A stretch of 9,823 nt of DNA from JBGSOW01 sp041738875 (GTDB lineage Bacteria > Patescibacteriota > Dojkabacteria > CALFHW01), in assembly GCA_041738875.1 (NCBI GenBank), contig JBGSOW010000043.1, forward strand, positions 1-9,823, read 5' to 3'. Below are positions 1-5,662 of the stretch, one piece after another. The position numbers were made by a program, and so were the translations under genes. A model generated the notes under the pieces. That model was given only the letters and a program-made list of their open reading frames with translations, made no database searches and had not been told where the DNA came from. Each line of letters opens with the position of its first letter. Positions within the stretch are counted from its first letter, which is position 1.

Positions 1-1
1 T

Positions 2-487
2 GTATGGGACAGAAGGATGAAGTTTTTCCAGAAATTTAATGTACAAGTAGAATCTCAGCATAGCGATCTTTTAAAACTTTTACTTGAAGGAGACGTGGAA
101 AGGCAAAAAGAGATTACAGCAGGTGTCCTGAACTGGGAATATAACCTTGTGTCACCAGACATTGCTATCCACTTTGCAGAACCCGAAGATGTTTCTGAAA
201 GTGATATAAACTACGCGAGAATTTTCCTACATTATGAATCCAATAATGCATTTACTCCTGACAACTACATTCTGAATAACGCTGAGAAAATCTCGCATTT
301 ACCTGCTGTTATTGTCCATGGACGATACGATATCCTCTGCCCGCTTGCCAAAACCTATGAACTAAGCACGAAACTTCCAAAATCAGAACTTATCATCGCA
401 CAATCAAGCGGGCATAAACTTTCGCCTGAAGGAGAAACAATCAAACGCATAGCATTTGAAAGATTTCTAGATCGCCACGCTAATTAA
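2..487 (+). CDS. Proline iminopeptidase-like alpha/beta hydrolase, C-terminal part (5' end outside window)
   Basis: The reading frame is open to the left edge (V-W-D-R-R precedes the Met at 17), so the gene starts before this window and the ATG at 17 is probably internal. The visible part matches the C-terminal half of prolyl iminopeptidases (peptidase family S33), cytosolic enzymes that remove N-terminal proline from peptides. Counting from the Met at 17, HGRYDILCP (residues 101-109) carries the catalytic Asp (D105) and SSGH (130-133) carries the catalytic His (H133). The nucleophile Ser in its GxSxG elbow would lie upstream, outside the window. W40-E41 and the NYARIFLHYE stretch (65-74) fit the cap region of the family. 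The family assignment is fairly sure; proline specificity is inferred from similarity. The gene ends in TAA 53 bp before the protease gene, with no terminator hairpin seen. Confidence 0.8.
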   Translation, partial: VWDRRMKFFQKFNVQVESQHSDLLKLLLEGDVERQKEITAGVLNWEYNLVSPDIAIHFAEPEDVSESDINYARIFLHYESNNAFTPDNYILNNAEKISHLPAVIVHGRYDILCPLAKTYELSTKLPKSELIIAQSSGHKLSPEGETIKRIAFERFLDRHAN

Positions 488-524
488 ACTGGTTAAATAA
501 GTAGTCAAACTCATGATCACTTTC

Positions 525-533
525 TGTTATACT
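525..533 (+). promoter_or_regulatory. Extended -10 promoter (TGTTATACT) for the serine protease gene
   Basis: TATACT at 528-533 is preceded by TG at 525-526, which gives a good extended -10 element. Only 7 nt (TTTTTTA) separate it from the ATG at 541, so transcription should begin at or next to the start codon and give a leaderless mRNA. No convincing -35 is visible (TCAAAC at 505-510) and there is no Shine-Dalgarno sequence. The start site itself is inferred, not observed. Confidence 0.55.
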
Positions 534-540
534 TTTTTTA

Positions 541-1494
541 ATGAAAAAGTTATTGCTACCGCTAATTTTTGGGTTTATATTCTTTGCTGGAATTCTATTC
601 ATCGGCAACGAAATTACAACTAATTTTCTAGCACCAGAAGATAGTTCCGCTCTATTTGGTGGAAAATTGGAATCTGGATATCCAAGTGCGGGTTATTTAA
701 TTGGCTACCGGAATGGTTCGCCTGAAGAACTGTGTGGACTAGTATATATATCTCCTACACAGGCGCTTTCAGCTGCGCATTGTTTCGATAAATCTGAAGA
801 CTTTTATAATGGCGAAGGACAATTTGTTGCAAATTCCGCTCAACTCGCAAAAGTAAACGCATTCTTCCAAAGTCCTGGCTGGGATAAACGAACAAGTTAC
901 AACGATATGGCAATTATCAATTTAAATGAGATAGTTAGCCTCAATCCAGATGAATACGGACAGATTGTTAGTCCTGAAGCTGGTTGTAATTATGAGGTGG
1001 TGGCCTATGGTAGAACGGAAAATGATGGTGTCAGTCTAGGTATGGACCGCCCGCGCAAAAGTGCGACTATCTGTATAACTACAATAGAAGACAGAATTTT
1101 ATATGCTACAAGTAGTGACGGAGGAATTTGCCTTGGAGACAGTGGAAGTCCTGTTTATGAGAAAGGTACAAACCGTATTGTTGGAATTATATCTGCGATT
1201 CTTCGCCCTAGGGACAATTCTGAAGCCTGTTTTATTGCAAACACTGCGATAATCAACCGCGCCGATCGTAATTCCGACTTTCTCAGCCGCTATACCAATA
1301 CTGCAGTGCTCTTTGCATCAGGTGAGCCTACTCCGGCTGGCCCAAGTTTCTCTTTGAGTGAACTGCCTGTAACTGCCGCAAACGCAGTTGAAGATCTAAA
1401 AAGACAAAACCTTTATCTGCCGGCGTTAGTAGTACTTTTCGTAGTTGTATTTATGATGTTTATTTTTGCAGTGAGTAAACTACTGCGGGAATAA
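541..1494 (+). CDS. Membrane-anchored chymotrypsin-fold (S1 family) serine protease
   Basis: This 317-residue protein has an N-terminal hydrophobic signal or anchor (residues 4-22), an extracytoplasmic S1 protease domain (about 38-255), and a C-terminal membrane segment (291-313) followed by KLLRE. The catalytic triad is visible: H80 in LSAAHC, D122 in NDMAII and S201 in GDSGSP. Six cysteines lie at 65, 81, 149, 178, 197 and 230. C65-C81 and C197-C230 match the classic His-loop and active-site disulfides. LFGG at 38-41 occupies the place of the mature IVGG terminus and D200 is the Asp that would pair with it. The residue six before Ser201 is Gly195, not the Asp of trypsin, and the position equivalent to Gly216 appears to be Ile220, suggesting a shallow elastase-like pocket. 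It probably acts at the cell surface on host, neighbour or medium proteins. The fold and triad are certain; substrate and location are inferred. Confidence 0.9.
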   Translation: MKKLLLPLIFGFIFFAGILFIGNEITTNFLAPEDSSALFGGKLESGYPSAGYLIGYRNGSPEELCGLVYISPTQALSAAHCFDKSEDFYNGEGQFVANSAQLAKVNAFFQSPGWDKRTSYNDMAIINLNEIVSLNPDEYGQIVSPEAGCNYEVVAYGRTENDGVSLGMDRPRKSATICITTIEDRILYATSSDGGICLGDSGSPVYEKGTNRIVGIISAILRPRDNSEACFIANTAIINRADRNSDFLSRYTNTAVLFASGEPTPAGPSFSLSELPVTAANAVEDLKRQNLYLPALVVLFVVVFMMFIFAVSKLLRE

Positions 1495-1564
1495 CAGCCA
1501 TACACTCGTAAATAATACCTGGATATTTCAGCTTTCTTGATTCTGATTAATATTCCTAAATCAT

Positions 1565-2230
1565 TTATTTGGAGTGCATCTTGAGAACTCGATCAACTAA
1601 ATACAACAACCAAGTTTCTGTATCATGATCTTCACCCTTCCCTTTGTTCGTACTTACATGCTGATAGTCTTTTGCCCATTTTGGTGGTTTGTAGCCAAAA
1701 AGTTCCGGCCCTTTGGAGACTTTGCTAATATCAACTGGTAAAACAACTGGTTCTGAACCATCATTTTGTAGTGCTTGCGTTGTTCCTCTAGATTGATTAA
1801 CCTGTGGCGCAAGCGTATTTTGAGGTTGGTTTTGATTTTGTTGATTTTGAACTTGTGGTGGTTGCGGCTGCCCTTGTTGATAATGATTCTGAGGCTGTTG
1901 TGTCTGACCTTGCTGATTCTGGTTTTGTGGTTGTGCTGATTGCAGACCCTGTGTTTGCGACTGTGGTTGTCTTTGTGGCTGAACTGGTTGCAAGACTGCG
2001 TGTTGATTTTGTGTTTGTTGAACATTCTGCTGGTTACTATAACCTTGCTGAGCCTGCGCGTTTTGCGCACTTTGTTGATTTTGCTGGTTCTGTTGGTTTT
2101 GTTGGTTTTGCTGTCCCTCTAAGCTCTGAATATTCTGTTGAGCTTGACCAGTCTGTCCGTTTACTTGCCCCTGTGGATTCTGAAAATTATGTCCGTTTTG
2201 CGTGTTTTGTTGATTCATTGGGGCTTGCAT
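1565..2230 (-). CDS. Gln/Asn-rich low-complexity protein with a short ordered C-terminal tail
   Basis: This 221-residue protein has no recognised family. By manual count, residues 1-150 contain about 62 Gln and 23 Asn, including a run of QQN repeats at 40-53; Pro, Gly and Thr make up much of the rest. From about 159 the composition changes to an ordinary mixed sequence: PELFGYKPPKW (175-185), then KGKGEDHDTETWLLYLVDRVL (196-216, an amphipathic-looking end). This tail looks folded or partner-binding. No signal peptide or membrane segment is seen, so the protein is probably cytosolic. It starts 29 bp after smpB on the same strand and is probably co-transcribed with it. There is no clear Shine-Dalgarno. 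A second in-frame ATG at residue 5 (2218) could be the true start. The biased composition opens other frames across the same DNA, but this frame alone has the structured C-terminus. Function unknown. Confidence 0.75.
   Translation of the reverse strand: MQAPMNQQNTQNGHNFQNPQGQVNGQTGQAQQNIQSLEGQQNQQNQQNQQNQQSAQNAQAQQGYSNQQNVQQTQNQHAVLQPVQPQRQPQSQTQGLQSAQPQNQNQQGQTQQPQNHYQQGQPQPPQVQNQQNQNQPQNTLAPQVNQSRGTTQALQNDGSEPVVLPVDISKVSKGPELFGYKPPKWAKDYQHVSTNKGKGEDHDTETWLLYLVDRVLKMHSK
2072..2113 (-). repeat. Trinucleotide-like QQN codon repeat tract
   Basis: The stretch codes for an unbroken run of Gln-Gln-Asn units (residues 40-53 of the Gln-rich protein) from CAA/CAG and AAT/AAC codons with a 9-bp period. 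Such tracts can expand or contract in register by slippage, so length variation between strains would not break the frame. Confidence 0.6.
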
Positions 2231-2259
2231 GAGTCTTTGTTCTATTTAACTACAGTAGA

Positions 2260-2715
2260 TTAAAAATATTTACTATTTTTGAGATCACGATTGATTTCTC
2301 GAATCTGATCTCTTTCTTTTATTCTAGCTCTTTTGTCATGCTTTTTTAAGCCTCGCGCCAAAGCAATTTCCAATTTTATATTTCCCCTCGTGCTGTATAA
2401 ACGCATCGGGAGAAGAGACAATCCTTTTTGCTCTAATTTCCCAATTATCCTGGATATTTCGGCTTTATTTAGTAATAATTTAATTTGTTCATTGCGAATT
2501 TTAGCTTCACCCTCGTCGATTCCCTTCCAAGGCTTAATATATACTTTGGTCAAAAATATTTCACCACGCATAAATTTACAATACGCTTCATTTATACTCG
2601 AATTCCCTTCTTTGATTGATTTCACTTGCCATCCGCGCAATACAAGACCCGCCTCATATTTATCGAGGATTTCGTAGTTAAAACCAGCTTTTTTGTTGCG
2701 AGAGTATACAGGCAT
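2260..2715 (-). CDS. smpB: SsrA-binding protein SmpB
   Basis: SmpB binds tmRNA and brings it to stalled ribosomes for trans-translation. The 151-residue length is usual for the family. Visible hallmarks in order: NKKAGFNYEILDKYEAGLVL (7-26), the GW-x-VKS turn (28-33), the hydrophobic core around KLLLNKAEI (79-87), LALARG-like ALARGLKKHDKR (118-129), and the basic C-terminal tail with IKERDQIREINRDLK (132-146), which in this family reaches into the decoding centre. The family's usual Glu in GWEVKS is Gln here (Q30). The start at 2715 gives the normal short N-terminus. An extended -10 promoter sits 6 nt upstream, inside the 23-bp gap after the 799-residue gene, so smpB may have its own transcript. 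The Gln-rich gene follows. No tmRNA gene was recognised in the window. The identification is secure. Confidence 0.96.
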   Translation of the reverse strand: MPVYSRNKKAGFNYEILDKYEAGLVLRGWQVKSIKEGNSSINEAYCKFMRGEIFLTKVYIKPWKGIDEGEAKIRNEQIKLLLNKAEISRIIGKLEQKGLSLLPMRLYSTRGNIKLEIALARGLKKHDKRARIKERDQIREINRDLKNSKYF

Positions 2716-2721
2716 GCCGCA

Positions 2722-2730
2722 ATTTTAACA
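2722..2730 (-). promoter_or_regulatory. Extended -10 promoter (TGTTAAAAT) for smpB
   Basis: On the minus strand TG (2730-2729), one base, then TAAAAT (2727-2722) form an extended -10 element. Six bases (TGCGGC) separate it from the smpB ATG at 2715, so the predicted transcript starts at the start codon. There is no Shine-Dalgarno. It lies between smpB and the upstream gene, which suggests separate transcription of smpB in addition to any read-through. Confidence 0.5.
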
Positions 2731-2738
2731 CCATTGCA

Positions 2739-5138
2739 CTAATTTAGCATTGCGGAACGAGAAACACTGTAAACACGGTTCTGCGTTCCGAGTAGAATTC
2801 GGTTTTGTGCTTCTGCGATAGCGACAGTTGTTACATTCTCGGGGATTGAACTAATATCCATTTGTGACGTAAACACAGATACAGCTTGCCCATCTCGATA
2901 TTTTGTAAATGTGTATAATTTCTTTGCAACGTTATCTACGATGTAAATGTGAGTTGAGTCGATCGCGAGTGCACTGGCTTGCCGAACGCCCGCGGTAATC
3001 TCAGGAAAAGCCTCAATACTAGCGTTCGGCAAGCCTACACGGATCAAACCCGCACCCGTTGCTAAAATAAATATGCGCCCGTCATTTACTTCTATATCTT
3101 CTGCACCTATAACTGAGGCATCGCGGAATCGAATTGTTGGCACAGCAAATGAATTGCTCACTTTCGTGTACTGTAGCAAACGGTCGTCGCCTGCAGCAAC
3201 ACTATAGAGATTGTTATTCAATTCATAGATCGCAAGATCTTTGATAGCACCTGTCTGCTCTGCAGTTAGGGAATTATTGAAAACCTCACCTGCTTGGTTA
3301 ACTAGTTTAATGGGGTTCGTCATAGTTGTTGCAACGACAATCTCGTCTCTACTAGTTTTTGAGATTGCACTTGCACCTTCGAGGTTAGACGCGAAGTCCT
3401 CTATTGCCCCTCCAGTTAGAGGTTGGCGGAATATTCTGCCTTGATCGGGACTACTTACAAAAAGGTTATCACCCATAACGACAATGCCACCGACCTGCGC
3501 TTGTTTGACGTTAGCGACATCACTAAATACGTCAATTACTGGATTCCTAAGTTTCACAACGCTATTATATAGCTCCTGATAACTAGCTTTCACCCCCGCA
3601 ACTCTCTCAGTATCCAACACATCTAGCGAACTATTGAATCTGCTCTCTAATTGCCTTACATCCACTAGTAAAGCTTGTCTTTGCGAGATATCGTTCTGTG
3701 AGTTGCGGTTTAGTACAGGACTAAGCCTGAACTCCGCAATTCTGGCTTCGATACTTTCTAGTTCGGTTGCAGCGATCTGTAGTGTCGCTGCCCTTTGCTG
3801 GTTTTCTCCAATATTTGAAATCACTCCTAAAACTGCGACCACTACAAGCAGAATCCCCACAAAAACCATTACTCTAAAAGCTGGTTTGTCAGGTGAGAAA
3901 ACGTTTCCATGGTTAACTTTTAGAAGGTCATAAAGCAAATAGTCTTTAATTCCCATCAAACGCATCCTTATTAATTTGAGAAACCCAGTTACTGTCGAAT
4001 CATTTTCATTAATTTGCTCAGAGTTTTGAGATTCCATACCGAAATTTCCAGTCCTACCTGGATTTTCGGCTGCCCTACTCCTTTGCATCTGTAATTTAGA
4101 AAGTTTCCTTCTTTCTTTGATATTGCTGATCATACTTTTCGCACCAGCAATTAAATTCTGAACTCTCAACTTTGCTTTTTCACTAAAACTTGCTTCAGGA
4201 CTTGTTTCATTTTCACGGTTATCTGTTAATTCATTCTCAAGATTACTTTGTAGCACATTTTCTCCAAACATGTCGGTATTGTATTCCTCCATCAAACCAT
4301 CTTCTATTCCAGTACCCGAGGTATCTTGAGTAAATTCCTCTGCTCCATCCGAAAATTGCAAATTTGTCTCTAATGTTTGACTATCTTGCTGCGTTTGAAT
4401 ATTCTCCTGAGTTTGAATAATTTGCTCTGTCAGATTACTCTCCTCAATTTCAGCTAAAGGATCTATCGCAATCAAAAATGCGGAAGCAGTTTCAGGTTTT
4501 AAAAAGTCATAATCATGGAAAATCCTTTCGTCAATATTTTTCAAACTATCTTTCACTGCTTCCGCTCCTATCTCCTTACTCGCGCTTGCACTTATGAGTG
4601 CGTATCTTTGGTCTGCCGAACTAAAACTTGAACCAACACGAATTAATTCCTGCCCGTATGGATCACGCAGGGCTTTAGTTATATCGATGACCTCATCAAG
4701 ATTTTTCCCTGGGAGTAAATAGATTTTTGCGTCACCTAAAACTGCAAAATATACTTCATTGCCCCGCAAAACCATTGCCGAAATATCCAAATCAACCCCT
4801 TCGCTTGCGACTTCTTCTTCGTTATTCAAAAGTTCTCTAAGCCTATCCTGAGTTGCCGTGAAAGCAACTCTCAAAGCCGCAATCACAGAATCTTTTTTGC
4901 TCTCAAAATATGCCTCGTGAAAATTATCCAATAAAAGGCTACCAGCAGTAATTGAATTAAATTTCTTTGGTGCAATCAGACTGACAACGGCAAATATTTC
5001 CCCTTTTTTCTCCAATATCTCCTGTGACTGAGGGCGGTAATCGTAAACGCTAGCCCACTTATGCGGCAAGCTAGTTCCAATAAAGTACTTTTTAACGATT
5101 TTTTTATAAAACTTATTCGAGATTAAGGCAGTATCCAT
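2739..5138 (-). CDS. Single-pass membrane protein: degenerate PP2C-like domain inside, beta-propeller outside
   Basis: This 799-residue protein has four regions. (a) Residues 28-226 follow the PP2C/PPM phosphatase order: a YRPQSQE start (34-40) in place of RPxNED, GEIFAVVSL (46-54) in place of the DGxGG strand, AVLGDAKIYLL (132-142) matching AxxGDSRxYLL, and LISASAS (181-187) in place of LxSDG. The metal-binding Asp residues appear replaced, so it is probably a pseudophosphatase. (b) Residues 227-415 are acidic and Gln-rich, then basic, and look disordered. (c) A membrane helix spans 422-440. (d) Outside are a coiled-coil-like stretch (446-535) and a repeated beta-strand region (545-795) with blade-like units such as VMGDNLFVSS and AIDSTHIYIVD, resembling NHL-type propellers. 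It could relay an outside signal inward. The start is set by a -10 box 5 nt upstream. Regions c and d are clear from composition; the PP2C relation is a motif-level judgement. Confidence 0.8.
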   Translation of the reverse strand: MDTALISNKFYKKIVKKYFIGTSLPHKWASVYDYRPQSQEILEKKGEIFAVVSLIAPKKFNSITAGSLLLDNFHEAYFESKKDSVIAALRVAFTATQDRLRELLNNEEEVASEGVDLDISAMVLRGNEVYFAVLGDAKIYLLPGKNLDEVIDITKALRDPYGQELIRVGSSFSSADQRYALISASASKEIGAEAVKDSLKNIDERIFHDYDFLKPETASAFLIAIDPLAEIEESNLTEQIIQTQENIQTQQDSQTLETNLQFSDGAEEFTQDTSGTGIEDGLMEEYNTDMFGENVLQSNLENELTDNRENETSPEASFSEKAKLRVQNLIAGAKSMISNIKERRKLSKLQMQRSRAAENPGRTGNFGMESQNSEQINENDSTVTGFLKLIRMRLMGIKDYLLYDLLKVNHGNVFSPDKPAFRVMVFVGILLVVVAVLGVISNIGENQQRAATLQIAATELESIEARIAEFRLSPVLNRNSQNDISQRQALLVDVRQLESRFNSSLDVLDTERVAGVKASYQELYNSVVKLRNPVIDVFSDVANVKQAQVGGIVVMGDNLFVSSPDQGRIFRQPLTGGAIEDFASNLEGASAISKTSRDEIVVATTMTNPIKLVNQAGEVFNNSLTAEQTGAIKDLAIYELNNNLYSVAAGDDRLLQYTKVSNSFAVPTIRFRDASVIGAEDIEVNDGRIFILATGAGLIRVGLPNASIEAFPEITAGVRQASALAIDSTHIYIVDNVAKKLYTFTKYRDGQAVSVFTSQMDISSIPENVTTVAIAEAQNRILLGTQNRVYSVSRSAMLN

Positions 5139-5143
5139 AATTT

Positions 5144-5149
5144 ATTATA
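5144..5149 (-). promoter_or_regulatory. -10 promoter (TATAAT) for the PP2C-like/propeller gene
   Basis: A perfect TATAAT (5149-5144 on the minus strand) is followed by AAATT and then the ATG at 5138. With only 5 nt between, transcription should start at or inside the start codon region, giving a leaderless or nearly leaderless mRNA. TG directly precedes the hexamer. No clear -35 is seen. Confidence 0.55.
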
Positions 5150-5243
5150 CAGAGAAAAAGTCTATCCGTGCTAAATATTAATGATCTTAGGACATTAATT
5201 TGTATTTTGCGGCAGTGGGGTCATTTGCTTAGTTATGCTATAA

Positions 5244-5250
5244 GTCTGAC
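5244..5250. promoter_or_regulatory. Dyad heptamer GTCTGAC, copy 1
   Basis: GTC-T-GAC is symmetric about its centre. This copy continues as GTCTGACATCTAAA, which matches copy 2 at 13 of 14 positions. It is a candidate half of an operator family upstream of the gene starting at 5138. Confidence 0.35.
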
Positions 5251-5359
5251 ATCTAAATTAACTGCTTAATATATGGCAACCTTGGCATTAACCTTGATGG
5301 CCGCTGAATAGCTTAGTCCAGTAGATCGTATAATATATTTATTCATAACATTAGATCAA

Positions 5360-5390
5360 TGAGTTTTGAATGTCTGACATTTAAAACTCA
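5360..5390. repeat. 31-bp near-perfect inverted repeat
   Basis: Arms of 15 bases (TGAGTTTTGAATGTC at 5360-5374 and GACATTTAAAACTCA at 5376-5390) pair around a single central T, with one G-T position as the only mismatch. Copy 2 of GTCTGAC is its centre (5372-5378). With a one-base spacer it suits binding by a dimeric protein better than an RNA hairpin. No T-run follows on either strand, so it is not a typical terminator. Confidence 0.7.
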
Positions 5391-5444
5391 AGCAACTCTA
5401 TAGTATTGGTAGTTAGCTGTATTCAAGGTGACTCAAAAATGAAC

Positions 5445-5451
5445 GTCTGAC
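5445..5451. promoter_or_regulatory. Dyad heptamer GTCTGAC, copy 3
   Basis: Read on the minus strand this is AAAGTCAGACGTT; copy 2 is AATGTCAGACATT. Both fit AAnGTCAGACnTT, so the symmetry extends beyond the heptamer. Centres of copies 1, 2 and 3 are 128 and 73 bp apart. Confidence 0.35.
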
Positions 5452-5476
5452 TTTACCACTGACTATGTACGAGGCC

Positions 5477-5620
5477 TTATTTTTCTGCTTTTTCCTGCTT
5501 TTCCTGCTTTTCCTGTCTTTCTGCTTTTTTTTGCATTTCGTAAACTAAATTTTTCCTGGCTGACAATAAATTTATTGTATTAATAGAACTTGATAGATCT
5601 TGGTAAATGTGGATAATCAT
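5477..5620 (-). CDS. Possible small protein, 47 residues, Lys/Glu/Gln-rich C-terminus
   Basis: An ATG at 5620 opens a frame that ends in TAA at 5477. The first 27 residues are mixed and amphipathic (MIIHIYQDLSSSINTINLLS, then ARKNLVYE). The last 19 run MQKKAER followed by three QEK units and AEK, predicted to be a charged helix. The QEK units come from a 9-bp tandem repeat. It begins 42 nt after the mreB stop on the same strand and could be read from the mreB transcript. There is no Shine-Dalgarno and no convincing -10 close to the ATG. No family is recognised. A short frame like this could arise by chance in purine-rich repeat DNA, so coding status is uncertain; the smooth change from a mixed N-terminus to a charged helix is the main argument for it. 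Confidence 0.35.
   Translation of the reverse strand: MIIHIYQDLSSSINTINLLSARKNLVYEMQKKAERQEKQEKQEKAEK
5488..5515. repeat. 9-bp tandem repeat (CTTTTCCTG on plus strand)
   Basis: Two exact 9-bp copies (5498-5506 and 5507-5515) follow a 10-bp copy with an extra T (5488-5497). They lie within a longer pyrimidine-rich tract (about 5480-5533) and encode the QEK units of the small ORF on the minus strand. Confidence 0.7.
5563..5578. repeat. 16-bp perfect AT-rich palindrome
   Basis: ACAATAAATTTATTGT reads the same on both strands. It lies inside the possible 47-codon ORF downstream of mreB. It could be an operator, but AT-rich palindromes of this size can arise by chance. Confidence 0.4.
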
Positions 5621-5633
5621 AAATCTAATGACT

Positions 5634-5647
5634 AGCCAGCAATGGCT
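5634..5647 (-). terminator. Weak stem-loop after mreB
   Basis: AGCCA-TTGC-TGGCT on the minus strand starts 15 bases after the mreB stop and forms a 5-bp stem with a 4-base loop. It is not followed by a clean T-run (TAGTCATTAGATTT), so at best it is a weak terminator or pause site before the small ORF. Confidence 0.25.
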
Positions 5648-5662
5648 GATGAACTGAGACTA

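Larger units (their letters stand above)
5139..5476. other. Intergenic region with clustered dyad elements
   Basis: No ORF of useful length is supported on either strand here. What it holds: the -10 box of the gene starting at 5138, three GTCTGAC heptamers (5244, 5372, 5445), a 31-bp inverted repeat, and an isolated plus-strand TATAAT at 5329-5334 without a good -35. A tRNA, 6S RNA, SRP RNA or RNase P RNA was not recognised. The region may be regulatory or may encode an unknown small RNA. Confidence 0.5.

Noticed and set aside
1495..1564. Possible bidirectional terminator between the convergent protease and Gln-rich genes
   Set aside because: Only a weak imperfect pairing (GGATATT with AATATTCC) with a large loop and no T-run was found.
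1902..1908. A fourth GTCTGAC
   Set aside because: It lies inside the Gln-rich coding repeat, where GTCTGAC results from Gly-Gln-Thr codons, and has none of the extended flanking symmetry.
2072..2113. Short tandem repeats as a possible CRISPR or mobile-element remnant
   Set aside because: The period is 9 bp, in frame and coding, with no spacers, cas genes or transposase nearby.
1654..2232. Long open frames overlapping the Gln-rich gene in other frames on both strands (minus 1654-2070; plus 1804-2232)
   Set aside because: They arise from the repetitive codon composition of the Gln-rich tract. Their translations are low-complexity and have no domain-like ends, while the 1565-2230 frame has an ordered C-terminal tail.
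5301..5330. tRNA-like D-arm (AGCTTAGTCCAGTAGATC)
   Set aside because: No matching acceptor stem, anticodon arm or TTCRA loop can be found around it.
5359..5403. Fourteen-codon plus-strand ORF 25 bp after a TATAAT
   Set aside because: It is very short, lies across the 31-bp inverted repeat, and no coding signal supports it.
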